Assembly: GCF_009389715.1 (NCBI RefSeq)
Contig: NC_052397.1
Span: 18,114,129-18,178,128 of the forward strand
Length of the DNA stretch: 64,000 nt
From: Phoenix dactylifera
Taxonomy: Eukaryota; Streptophyta; Magnoliopsida; Arecales; Arecaceae
Direction: 5' to 3'
Part shown: one piece after another, positions 25,701 through 37,800 of the stretch
How the letters are laid out: each line of letters opens with the position of its first letter
Numbering within the stretch: position 1 is the first letter of the stretch
Position numbers and translations under genes: made by a program
The notes under the pieces: generated by a model
Told to the model about the DNA's origin: nothing
Databases searched by the model: none
The model's input: the letters and a program-made list of their open reading frames with translations, nothing else

Positions 25701-28700
25701 AAGATATCGATTTAATTGAAACCCAAGGGCAAAGGCATGGCTTGCACCAAAAGTCAATAAGATACGATGCAAGGGCAACTGCACCAAGCACAATAACAAG
25801 GGCTCGACGGGCCTCCTTTCCAACCGAACCGAGCGTCTAAACAAACCGGCCCCCGACTCTCCAGTCCACGGTCCGCAACGATGACATACATATATTCCTA
25901 TTTTCTCGCTTCCATCGGAGATCCGTAGAGCGTATATGAATGCCAAGAAAGCCGGTCTAATGATATCGTTTTGTCACTTTGCATAAAGCCTAGATGTGAC
26001 TCCTCTGATGGATCGAAATCAAGCCCATTGAGATTCGTAGAGCATTGGAATGCCAAGAAAGCCGGCCCGCAGCCTTGATTACTTTAATAGGTGGTTTATA
26101 AGTTCATATTTGGTATGGCAACAGGTCTCCCATCTTGGGTGTGAAAAATAAAAGTGGCATGTCAATTGATCAGTCCAAAATCCAAATTGCTTGCTGTTGC
26201 CATCAATGATGCAAGTTGGAATCCAGAATGCTAGTACTCAAACCCCATTAAAGGCAAGATTGCAATTCCCCTAACTGTACCGATCAGGTTGCCTGATAAG
26301 ACCATCACGCATACACAAACAAACAAGCAATAGCAGGCTGACCATACACAAGGAAATCAAAAGAAGTGCGATGGGAACTTCTTCTTCTTTTCTTTTTTTT
26401 TCTTTTTTCTTTTTTTTTTTTTTAATTTTACCGATCATGTATCAGCAGGTTTTGACTTCAAACTCCTTGAGCGACATTATTGTCAAGGATCCGCATGACG
26501 TGTGATTAATGCTGTCGCAGCCCACTTTCAATTTCTGCAGGAATATCAGAACTAGGGAGCCAATATTTTTTAACCGAGTATTCCCTCAATTGTTTGGTGA
26601 AGCAATTAAACTTTCTTTGCCTCTATCTTTCCAATCACCGAGAAGAGCCTGGGTCAATCAATCCAGGCATTTGCATCCTCCATCAACTGGCTGAGCCAAT
26701 AACAGTTGGGAATTCTTGATGGTCGACGGTGGCATATTGATTTTGGGTCCATTGGCCTCTGGTATTTTGTTAACTGCGAGCAGCTTGGCCTTTCTTTATC
26801 ATCAGCCTGGCTGACTTTCCAGGACTCTTACAAGAAGAACCACAGTTTGTATTCAGATCCGAAACCTGCAAAAAGAAAGCTGACTCAATTGACAGATTTC
26901 AATTCAATAAGGTTTTAGATAAGGCCTTATCTAGCATTCCAGCATCTCATGAATCCACAGTTGGTTAGCAGTCGAGCAAAATTTCTATAATTATGGCTGT
27001 TTGCTTGTCATACCCGCTAAAATCATTTTCTTGGCTACCAATTCTTACTGACAACAGAGACCTACAAAGGATGGTTACAGATATACCTGAAATTTGCAAG
27101 AGGCCCCTCCACATTGTGATCCCACATGCTGTCACAGTCCTATGCAGCATCCGATCTGTCCAATTGGTACACTTGATGGAGCTGCAAAGACAAAATATGC
27201 CATCAAAGCCGTTCAAGTTAGGAAGTGCAAACTTTCTCAAACCCTGTAACATGAGTTTATCTTAGTATGTCACAAATATTTACAATAGCAGTAGAGATGC
27301 AAGCTGAAAAACATTGATGGCCTTTGCAAGTTGCTACTATCACTACCTTTGCAAATTCAAGGTGTTGCTGTCACTTTGGTTTTTCCTGTTGGAGCTTAAT
27401 CCAGCTTCAAGCTCAAGTTCATAAGCTGAAGAGTAGTGCCAAGAGATGACTGATTGCTTGATAGTAATGGAAGCATTATTCACTTGCACTTTCTATTCAC
27501 ACAATAGGACGTCAGTGGCAATGCCTGTTGTTGGCAATGCTTTGTAACAGGAAATGTTGAGGATGAAAGTTTGCTGTAGTTCATAATGCTGCTTGGCAGC
27601 TGGAGTCAATGTCATCGTATTACAGAATGAAAATCAGATTAGCAATGATTTAAGAAAAGCATTAGACCAACTTAGGTCTAGCAAGATAAAAACCAAGGTC
27701 AACTTCACTAATCATGAAAACTAATATCTATGCAAAATTTGAGGCGGGAAGCACAGAAAGTGGAGACCAAATATTTAGCATGTAATAAAGTTATAAATTT
27801 AAAAAATTATTTCACGCACATGCACATGTCATAGGGATGATGATATACAATACTAAATCTTCATATTTCTTGACACAGAAAGAGAAATGGTATTGATTAT
27901 TCATGACAATTGGTTCAGCATTCTGTTAGAATGCGAAATGTTATGCAGAGTGTGTGAGCTATGAACAGAATTCAAATTGTTTCATAACTAAATATGGTTT
28001 TCGATGCTTCTGCTATAATCATCCATATCACACACCTTATCACAGCTCAAGTTTGTCATGCAGATCTTAATGAAACTCGAGTCTGAATCTATTTTTGTCC
28101 TTTCCTTCATTTTAGTATCTTCATTTTTGGATTAAGGGAAACTCAAGGGCAATATATCATATAGGATTCTGTTTTAAGAGCAGATACAACTTATGATATA
28201 GGGTTTACCTCCATCAGTTATAGAGAAATCTGTAAATTCCATAGTCAAAGTAGACTTTTCACAATTAAATAAGGTTTTTGATGCTTCTGCTATCACCAAC
28301 CATATCATGTACCTTATCACAGCTCACATTTGTCACATAAATCATGATGAAACTCGAGTCTGAATCCACTTTAGGACTTCCCTTCATTTTAATACCTTCA
28401 TTTCTGAGCCTAAGGGAAACTCGAGTGAAAAAGATTGAATGCAACTCTAGACAGTATCATATATGAATTCTATTTTAAGAGAAAACTGACAATTCCTTAT
28501 TCAAATCAGACTTTTTAGGTGATTAACTACTGCAAATGGAGTATATTGATGTGCATCATTGCAATTCAAATCCATCCCAACCATGAATGGAAACTCGGCA
28601 TGTGGCTTCTCATAATCTTTAATGTGAATAAAGAAAATTAGAGATAAGTTTAGAAGAAACATGGTTCTCTAATAGGAGATAGTCTTTTATGCTCCAGTTT

Positions 28701-30333
28701 TAACTATCAAGCTTTACAATCACTGTTGGAAAGCCTATAAATTTGAAATCATAGCATAACTTGATTATATGATAATGACTCACATCAATGCAACTGAGAG
28801 GGAAGATAAGAGAAATCAAGATAAAAAAGGAAAATGAAGATGCCTAGAATCCAGCATAGTACAACTGGTTACCTGTATCAATCTCCAAAAATTAAAACTA
28901 TGAAGATCTTTAATACAAACCACAGATCCATCTCAAAGACTTGTACAATAAGCAAAGCCTCTATTAATTGACTCATTCATTTAGTTCATCCTTGAATTAT
29001 AAGTTTTAGCCAATCAACTGTTAAATGTTTGAATTCGACTTGAAGTTCTTACATAAATCAAGAATATCAAACACAATATCCGAGTGTCAAGACTTGCCAT
29101 TTAAAAGCTTACTGCTTTTTTTTTTTGCAGCAACTGATTTTGATCTCCTTAACTGATGGACCTCAGGGTTCATCCTACATATCGGATGTAACCCTTTTGA
29201 AGTAATATGAGACAACAGACACCTTAAGAACTGGTTTTGTAAATGCTATAATCATCTGAACTGCCACGTGTCTAAAATGAGTGAAAATACATTTAAGCTA
29301 ACTTTAGGCAAGAATATGATTTTTCATACCAAGACTTGCAGACCATGTTCATGAGGTATTATGTACACTAGGAAATTGACAAAGTTGGAGCCTGATATCC
29401 TAGGATTTACGATGAGTTATTGAACAATTATATTGTTTCTTTACTGGGGAGGCAAAAAAAGATTCCTAAAGCTTGTTCTCTTCTAAGACATCCATTAGTG
29501 ATTGAACTACAGAATCAGGAAGTATGCAAAACCTAAAAGACAATTAGCATGTATCTAATACAGAGAGAAGATATGGCATTGCTATAAGAGCTACCTTCCA
29601 TATCGATGTTTATTCTTCATCTTCATAGATAAAAGATTTCAAATAACTCTTTAGCATTAACACTTATCAAGTAACCATGTGAAAAGAAATATATTGAATG
29701 TAAATAGTGCATACTTGAAGTGGGGATTGCAGTGCCACAGAATCATAGCCATAACCAGCAAATTTTATCCCATTTTCAGGATTTTGAGGATTTCTTCATC
29801 ATTCTTCCAGCAGTGGGAAACATGAGAGCTCATATGAACAAAACAATTAGAACCTAGGGATTTGGAGAAGCACCACAAGCGGCTACTCATGTTCTACCTC
29901 CATCCATAAATGAGTTGAACTGGAAACAATAAACTATTATAAGCTGCAGTTCTGGAACATATTTTGCAATTCTGACGTATATGAGAGATTTCCAGTAAAA
30001 GCTTCAAGTAAACTCATACACTCCACACATAAAACAATCTATTAACTCGAAAAAGTACCTAGCGATTTGCTAGAAACAGAACCTCAGAATATGTCAGCTG
30101 CGCATCCACATAAACAAAATTCGATCTGGCATTTCCTGCATCAAAAAACAAGGCATAAGTGGAAATTAACTACAAGCATAATAGAAGCTTAAAGTGATGA
30201 TTTAGTACCTGACTCCACTAAATACAGTGGCAAGTAATCAATCTTTCAAGTACTTGAATACATGCAATGGGCAAGACAGGAACAGATAAACTCTGTTCAT
30301 AGTTTGAAGCACATTCATGATGTGCCCAACTTC
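25701..30333. other. Long stretch between LPAT and PPR genes, no coding recognised
   Basis: It probably holds the LPAT promoter at the left and spliced 3' UTR exons of the PPR gene at the right; for example, minus-strand 30135-30061 is bounded by a good acceptor (ttgatgcag) and donor (gtactttt). A short duplicated phrase, gaatgccaagaaagccgg, occurs near 25938 and 26050. A pyrimidine run of mostly T lies at about 26382-26422. Open frames at 26965-27265 show no domain on either strand. Confidence 0.45.
27990..28480. repeat. Diverged direct duplication, period about 281 bp
   Basis: Two ~200-bp blocks share an ordered series of phrases: gatgcttctgctat, accttatcacagctca, atgaaactcgagtctgaat, cttcattttaat/gta, gggaaactc and attctattttaagag. 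The first spans ~27990-28190 and the second ~28273-28480. The copies are clearly diverged, so the event is old. Confidence 0.8.
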
Positions 30334-33192
30334 TTAATATGCATGAATATGTTCAGACAAATTAATGGTGCCATGCTTGATTCCTTTCACAGCCATGGGT
30401 TCTGCAGGACCCATGTTTCCTTTGAAGGCAACAGCTGGAAAAAGGCCTCGGATATGCATCTCTTCATATAGCTTTGAAATCTGATGCATGTCCATACATC
30501 TGATATAACCTTGGACCAATGTAGAATATGTCACATAATTAGGGTCCACACCACTCTCAACCATTTGATCAAGAATCTTAATGGCAGCTTCCGTATCCCC
30601 CTGACTGCAGAGACCATTGATCAATGTAGTATAGGTCACAACAGTAGGACTGATGCCTTCCTCCATCATTTTTTGCTTAAGTTTGAATGCTTCAGTAATT
30701 TTACCAGACTTGCAGTAACCATCAATCAATGTATTGAATGTAACAACATTAGGAGTTACACCCTTTGAGTGCAGCTTATGGAAAAGATTGACCGCTCTAT
30801 CTAAATTCCCAGACTTACACAGGCCATTGATGAGAGAATTGTATGTAACAATATTTGGAATGAGACCCCTTTTCATCATCTCATCCCTTAATACAAAAGC
30901 TTCATCTACATTACCTGAAGCTGAGAAGCCATGAATAAGAGTGCAATAAGTAAAATTGTCAGGTACAAAGCCCCTTTGTAGCAAACTTGCGAACAGTATC
31001 TTTGCATCTAAAATCCTTCCAGACTTGCAAAGCCCACAGATGACAACATTGTACATAATGTTGTTAGGCTGAATATTTTCTTTTGTAGTTTCATCAAGGA
31101 GATTTGCAATTTTATGCATACTGGGATTGTTTGCACTACAATCAGAAGACTTATTAAAAACTTCATAATCTGGAAGCATGTTGATATCTACCATTTTCTG
31201 CAACAACACATTTGCCTCATCAATCTTACCCTGACGATAGAGACCACTGACAAGAGCAGTGCATATGAATATATTTGGAGTTAAACCCTTCCCTGTCATT
31301 TCAAAATATGCTTCAAAAGCTTTATCCATGATTCCTTCTTTACACCAGCCAGCTATCAAAGCTCCATAGGTCACAATATTGGGAGCCAGTCCCTTTTCTT
31401 GCATGCCAACAAGAAGATCATTGACCCAGCCAGATGTCTTAGATTTGAAGAGTCCAGTAATGAGAGAATTAAACATCTCAATGGAAGGAGAGAATCCTAA
31501 CTTTTCCATCTCATCCCTAACGTTCAAAGCCTTCTGCATGTCACCAACTTTACAGTAACCATCAATCAGTGTCCTATAAGTCACGCTATCAGGGAAACAA
31601 CCCCAATCTACCATCTTCCTAAGAATCTCCTCCGCTTCTACCATTTTCCCCACCTTGCACAACCCATTGATCACTGTATTGTATGTGATTTGACTCTTTG
31701 CAAACCCCCTAGCTAGGATATCCTTCCAAAGCTTTAAGGCTCGTTCAATATCACCTGCTTTGAAAAAACCATCCAGCATGGTGCTGCAACTAATTTCATT
31801 AGGTGCCACACCCCTTTTCAGCATTAAGAACCACAACTTCAAGGCATCATCCATGGCACCTCCCTGAGAGAAGCCCTTGAAAAGGGTATTATAGGTTAGA
31901 ACTGTCACTTCAATACCTTTCTGAAGCATCATGTAACAAATTTCAAATGCCTTGCTCATAAGACCCTCCTTGCAAAAGCCATCTAAGAGAGTATTATAAC
32001 TGTAAGCATCTGGTTTCAGGTACCCATTTTCCATCTCATCCACTATTTTCTCTGCCTCGCGGATTCTTCCCAGCTTGCAATATCCATTAATCAAGGCATT
32101 ACAGATGACTACGTTTGCTTTTATTCCCATACCTGACATCTCATCTCGAATCCTAATCGCATCATCCATTTTTCCCATTTGGCAGTAAGCATTTACCAGC
32201 ACACCATAAGCAACTTCATCAGCAGATAAACCGGCTACCACTTTCATGTTGTTAAGAACTCTCTCCGCTTCCTGAACCTTGCCTTCCTTGCAGTATCCCT
32301 TGATCAACAGTGTGCAGGTAACAACATTCGGTGAAATGCCTCTTTCAGACATCGACCTGAAAACTCTCACTGCCGTTTCCGTCTGTCCTAAACTGCAGTA
32401 GCCATTGATCAGCGAATGGTAAGTCACGAGATTCACCTCAAAGCCCTTCCGTTCCATTTCTAACACAAAATCCGAAGCTTTCTGGATCTTCCCATCCTTG
32501 CAATAAGCATTAACCATGATAGACACAGTGAAAACATCAGGCAGAATCCCTGCCCTGGCCATCTGTTCGAATACATGAGCCGTTGTGCGACTCTCTCCGC
32601 ATTTAACCAGGCTACTCAGAAGACTGTTGCAAGACCTGGAACTAGGCTTGCATCCATACTTGCCCATGTTATCAAAAACGAAAAGAGCCTCCTTTACGGA
32701 TCCACCCTCCGCGTAGACCTTCAGAAGCATATCAAAGACCGTCGGGGAGAAAGAGAACAGCTTATAAACCCTCACAAGCTCGTCAAAAACATAGGAAACG
32801 GATGATCTATCGCTGGGAACAGTCACCAGATCCTTCAAGTACCCTCTAGCCTCATCGAACATGCGCCCCCGGGATAAGATGTGAACAATCTTGCAATGAG
32901 ATCGGGCATTGGGCCTGAAGTACTGCTGCTTCGAGGCGATTCTGAAGAACCCCAGGCAGGCACCGGGATCGAGACGGAGCCTGACGAGGACGGCGTCGAG
33001 GATGTCGTCGGAGAACTCGAAGGGGAGCTTGGAGACGGCGTGGAAGCGCTCTAGGGTCAGGATACGGCAGAGCCGGTCGAGGAGCTCCGACCTGCTGAGA
33101 TCCGGGAGGTTCCATTGGAGGAGGGTTCGGGAGGCATGGATCGATCGGCGGCGGGTGAGGGATCGAAGGAGAGGAGGATAGTACCTTGGCAT
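30334..33192 (-). CDS. P-class pentatricopeptide repeat (PPR) protein, 952 aa
   Basis: A single uninterrupted frame of 952 codons, as usual for plant PPR genes. The N-terminus (MPRYYPPLLRSLTRRRSIHA) is Arg/Ser-rich with few acids, typical of an organelle presequence, most likely mitochondrial. From about residue 155 to the C-terminus it is built of ~35-residue repeats such as VVTYNSLINGYCKSGKLDEA-type units; many have the TYNTLINGLCK core with the P-class ending, and no E or DYW domain is present. PPR proteins bind organelle RNA one base per repeat and act in processing, stability or translation. The overall architecture resembles Arabidopsis At1g19290-type proteins; this is recollection, not a search. 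One linker around residues 660-690 (NKSSDCSANNPSMH) breaks the repeat rhythm. Confidence 0.95.
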   Translation of the reverse strand: MPRYYPPLLRSLTRRRSIHASRTLLQWNLPDLSRSELLDRLCRILTLERFHAVSKLPFEFSDDILDAVLVRLRLDPGACLGFFRIASKQQYFRPNARSHCKIVHILSRGRMFDEARGYLKDLVTVPSDRSSVSYVFDELVRVYKLFSFSPTVFDMLLKVYAEGGSVKEALFVFDNMGKYGCKPSSRSCNSLLSSLVKCGESRTTAHVFEQMARAGILPDVFTVSIMVNAYCKDGKIQKASDFVLEMERKGFEVNLVTYHSLINGYCSLGQTETAVRVFRSMSERGISPNVVTCTLLIKGYCKEGKVQEAERVLNNMKVVAGLSADEVAYGVLVNAYCQMGKMDDAIRIRDEMSGMGIKANVVICNALINGYCKLGRIREAEKIVDEMENGYLKPDAYSYNTLLDGFCKEGLMSKAFEICYMMLQKGIEVTVLTYNTLFKGFSQGGAMDDALKLWFLMLKRGVAPNEISCSTMLDGFFKAGDIERALKLWKDILARGFAKSQITYNTVINGLCKVGKMVEAEEILRKMVDWGCFPDSVTYRTLIDGYCKVGDMQKALNVRDEMEKLGFSPSIEMFNSLITGLFKSKTSGWVNDLLVGMQEKGLAPNIVTYGALIAGWCKEGIMDKAFEAYFEMTGKGLTPNIFICTALVSGLYRQGKIDEANVLLQKMVDINMLPDYEVFNKSSDCSANNPSMHKIANLLDETTKENIQPNNIMYNVVICGLCKSGRILDAKILFASLLQRGFVPDNFTYCTLIHGFSASGNVDEAFVLRDEMMKRGLIPNIVTYNSLINGLCKSGNLDRAVNLFHKLHSKGVTPNVVTFNTLIDGYCKSGKITEAFKLKQKMMEEGISPTVVTYTTLINGLCSQGDTEAAIKILDQMVESGVDPNYVTYSTLVQGYIRCMDMHQISKLYEEMHIRGLFPAVAFKGNMGPAEPMAVKGIKHGTINLSEHIHAY

Positions 33193-34446
33193 CGGGGGAA
33201 CATCTAGGGTTTCGAGGAGATTTTCTTCGAGGGTTCTTGGTTCGGTTTCGTCGACATGGATGGATGGATTTTTTTCTGGGAGAAACGGAGACCGGCGAAG
33301 GCCCTGCGCTCGAGCCTCCTGTGACCGGCGAGGCCGAGGGAAAGTGATATCGGGCTAATCCATGGGCTCGGAGATGGGCAACGGAGTTGGGCTTGCGAAA
33401 ATCCTTTAGGATAAAGATTTTTCATGGTTCTTACGCGAGGATACGCACAAATGGTTTCAAAATTAACTAAGCTCATGGATCATATGGACTAAAGGGCACC
33501 CTAGCACAGATTTAGATTTAAATTTATGATAACTTATGATTGAATTTGAATATATTTGAATCCATACTTATAGTTGGATTTGAATAAATTCAAATCCTTA
33601 ACCGGATGAAGACGCTAAGGCTTAAACAATGTTCCGACATGTATTTAATCCTACATCGGTTTACACAATGTTCTCGACTTAAAGTTGTGCAATCTAGATT
33701 ATTGTCCTTCGATGAATTTTAGATCGCTTCAAAGATGAAGTCAACTAGTATATCACTGGTGTACCAGCTCTTCGTTGAGGTACAATGGCATTGGTTCCCT
33801 GAAGGCCTAGTATGAAGTTCAAATCTCATGAGGTCACCTTTAAGGTTACAAACTTTGATTATGTAGAAGATTAGATATATCACGCAAATCCGTTCATGTT
33901 TGACTGGCGTTATTCCATGCTTAGGCCATTGTATGACTTGGCCTACATGGCCATATTCCAGTCCGCAGTCCCTTGCTTGTCCCGATTTTTTTGTGTTCCT
34001 TTTCCTCTCTTTTTTCCATCTTAAATTTTGATTGTCCATAGTATTCTGAAAGCCATATTTTTTTTTTCTTTTTTTGTTTTTTGATGATAAGGGACGTAGA
34101 AATCACCCGGCTTTTATTGAAAGCAAGTAGTCAAAGCCATAATACCAAGTATCAGTAGTTCCTTACCCGTGGCCTGAGGAGTAGCTTGAAAAAGTTTCTT
34201 AGAAGGGAGTGGCAGGTAACACCATCCATTTTACTCTTTATTTCTATTTGACAACTAGGTGTACTCATAATGTAGTTGACCAATCGCAAGTTATGCAACA
34301 TTCGCAAGGAGAAAAGTCTTCAATATCCATAATGTGCAGAAATCTGAGTAATATAGGCTACATCCTCAATAAAATTCAGATAAAACATAAACAACTAAAG
34401 GAGATTAGCATCTGATCGATAAACACATCGATTTCTTGACTCCACC
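33193..34446. other. Short intergenic region between the PPR promoter and the PQ-loop 3' end
   Basis: GC-rich up to ~33410 (probable PPR 5' leader and promoter on the minus strand), then AT-rich. It includes a T-run near 34056-34082. No further gene is seen. The PQ-loop stop codon is at 34447-34449. Confidence 0.5.
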
Positions 34447-34796
34447 TTAGCTTTCAGGCAAGGGACTCTTGACCTCCACATAATCTCCGCATCCATCTTC
34501 TTCGTGGCTCTCCCTTCTATGCATGCACTTGTAATAGGTGAACTGTATCATGATCTATGAAAGTATGTTAAGATCGTAGCACCATACTCTTCAAGAACCA
34601 TAAAGTTTCCAAGAAATAAGATGATCAAAGTAATAAAGGATACAAATAAGTCGAGAAGCACACAGATTATTGCATCTAACAACCAAGGGGCATTAGCCTT
34701 TATCCTTTCCCATTCGACACTCCTCACGAGTATGCTGCATCCAAATATTCTTGTTAATTCTTTGGTGAGTGGGATTGGTGTGTATATGTGTGTGAC

Positions 34797-34879
<83 letters not shown>

Positions 34880-37800
34880 CTTCCGACATAAGTTGCATTA
34901 GCAATGAGTGCAAACATGAACATAAGTGGGTTTAAACCCTACAATACAACAAGGTTAGCATATAAGATGGAGAATAATTAATGGCGGCCTTACTACATTT
35001 TAAAAAACAGGCCGAAAACGATAGTTACAGGTCTTACCTCCACACTCCCTCGTTTAATCTGGAAGACAAAAGAGAATCCATCAAAAATGAGTTGTGATGA
35101 TGACGATGATGACAACAATGAAGACAAGGGTACAAAATCTAAATCACAAATATGTACTTTCCTTTTTTGTAAGAAATACTTACTATCTATTTTCAGATGC
35201 AAGACTGTCCCATGAAGGCAAATTAAGCTATTAGATTCTGTTATATTCTAGTTAGAAATCACAAATCAGTTAAGAGCATTTGTTTCAGACTATTTTTTAC
35301 TCCTTTGTGAATCCTATCATTTATCCATTCATTACGGATATACATTTTCCCCCCTTTTTCAGTACAATTACATTTTTCCTCTTTGTGAGAAATAAAAGCA
35401 TCTCAGTTTCTTCATAGAAGATACTTACATTTAAGTATATTTGTGGCAGGCGGCCTCCCATATATATGGCAGCCATAATCCATCCTAACAAAAGGCCATA
35501 AGGACTACCATCCAATGTCTTCACTCTCTCTTCCTACATTAAGGACAAAAAGTGCAACATTGATCACTTCAACTTATTAACTATGATTCACAAGCTCACT
35601 AGTTAATCTTTTTTAACGGTGGAAAATACCTGCAACAATATTCTTCTTCCAGCTAAACCCATGTATTTTTCCATCATAGCCCTACTTTGGAAGGGAAGAC
35701 CAGTTGAACCAATGATAATTGCTCCATAACCAACCTGTAAAATATTGCAATCAAATGTATATTAAATAAATTGATTAGTAACAAGTGATAAGTCGAAAGG
35801 CTTAAGACTATAGCCCTTTGTTGCAGTGAGCCATTGATAATGACTCATAGAACCAACCAGCTATTTGGGATAAGACTCGTACATGATATAATAGCCATGA
35901 TTAACTACAGAGTACTAAGGTCTAATCTTGAAGTGAAGTGATAAGAAAAAATAGTATAGTTTTTTTTCCCTATGCATCATCTTTTTAATCCCAGTATCCC
36001 ACACTCTCTTCATGACAGCCACATATTTTTATGAGGGTAAATATGTAATTTGATATTATTTACTCGGTCTCTCTCCTATCAGTGGGGACAAAAATTAACT
36101 ATATAACAAATATTTTCTTTTATTTTGTGAAAAAAATTGCTATTTTCCTTTTGCTATGATTAGAACTAATTATTAAAATGCAGGCTTAAAAATAACTACA
36201 TTTTTAACATAATTTACTGTTTTTCTTGGTAAATTGGATACATTATACTGTTCTAGTATAGATACATCTAAGAAAGTTGGAAAAGAGATGGTGGTGGAGG
36301 GGGAGAGGAGAAGTTTTATAGCTAGAATGTTGTGTAACAAACGATGCAATCTAATCAGTAACCCTATTCGCCTCACGATATACATGGGTGACCTAGGTAG
36401 CCACACATTCCCTCAATAAGTTGCGGATATCCTGCAGCAATGAGTGCTCGTTGCCAGTCCTAGCAGGGCTCTGGATCCACCTAATTACTGTCATCGAGTC
36501 TCCTTCCAGGCGAACCTGGTCCGCCCTCAAAGTGAGCCGTGCATAGGTAATGCCTTTTTAAGTTGCTATGAGCTCAACTCTAGGAATGATGGTGTCATAA
36601 AGCCTACAACCTCCAGCAGTGATCAATCTGGAATCCGCATCTCTAATTACAAAATCAGCCCATCTCTCCTCCCATCAAGGCATGCTGCCATCAAAGTTTA
36701 CATTGAGAAAACTTGGAGGTGGGGCCTCCCAGGCGACGAATATTGTCCGAGGTGCTCTAAGAGCTATATATGGGAAGCCCAGATATCCCTCGCAGTCTCA
36801 AGTCCTTTAAGAAGCCGTGCAGCTAAGAACTCATCGGCATGGAGGAGCGCCATGTCAGCCACTGCCCTATTGTTCTGATGCCCCCCTTAAAAATTTTGGA
36901 GTTCTTGTCTAGCCAAATATGACAAGCAGTGTAAATAGACCTAATACATCTGCTATCAGTGGAGGTTCTCATCAATGAACCTTTCAAATACTCAAGGAAG
37001 GCTGCCACTGGGTGCGAGAACTGCAGGAAGTACCAATCAGAACCAACCTACTACCACACCTAAAATGCTCTTGGGCAATGAAAAAAGACATACCCGATAG
37101 ACTCTATCATATCCAGATACAAATCACAATAGGGGTAGAGTCCCACTCTCCATCTACTCAAGATCTCCCTGGTCGGGAGGTAGCCCCATGCTACCTTCCA
37201 TAGAAACAAAGCAACTCGGGGGTGAACATGTAGCTTCCATAGCCAACCACCATCCATTGACCGGGAAGCCTCAGCTTTATAGAGCTCACCTAGGTCAGCA
37301 GCCCGTACCTGGGATCTGCAAGTCGTACTCCAGGTTCTTCTGTCGGGCCCTCCCTCCAGAAACCAACACAGCTAAAATCCTCTCCGCCAACTGAGGCTCA
37401 AAAAGTTGCATGATCTTCATAGTATCCCATCTCCACTCCCTAGGAATGAAAAGGTTGCACATCATAAGATCGAAGGTCTCCAAGACCAACCATTGTGGGC
37501 CACAATCGGAGAGGGCGATCTGACACCTAGGCATCCTTCAAAACATTAATCAACAAGTCGTCCCCAAATTGTCCACTTGATTCGGAAGATCACCTCCGGC
37601 CCCCGAATGCACATCTCACACCAGATGAACGAACTGTGTCGACCTGCCTGAAAGTCCGATGCTGAGGTATGGTTGCTATAATTATCCCTCATCAAAAAGC
37701 TCCACAAATAATCTGGTTTAAGCAGGAACCGGGCTACATGTTTGGCCGCCATAATCTCCCTTCTCAACAATAGGGAACAGATACCCAGACCCCCTCTACC

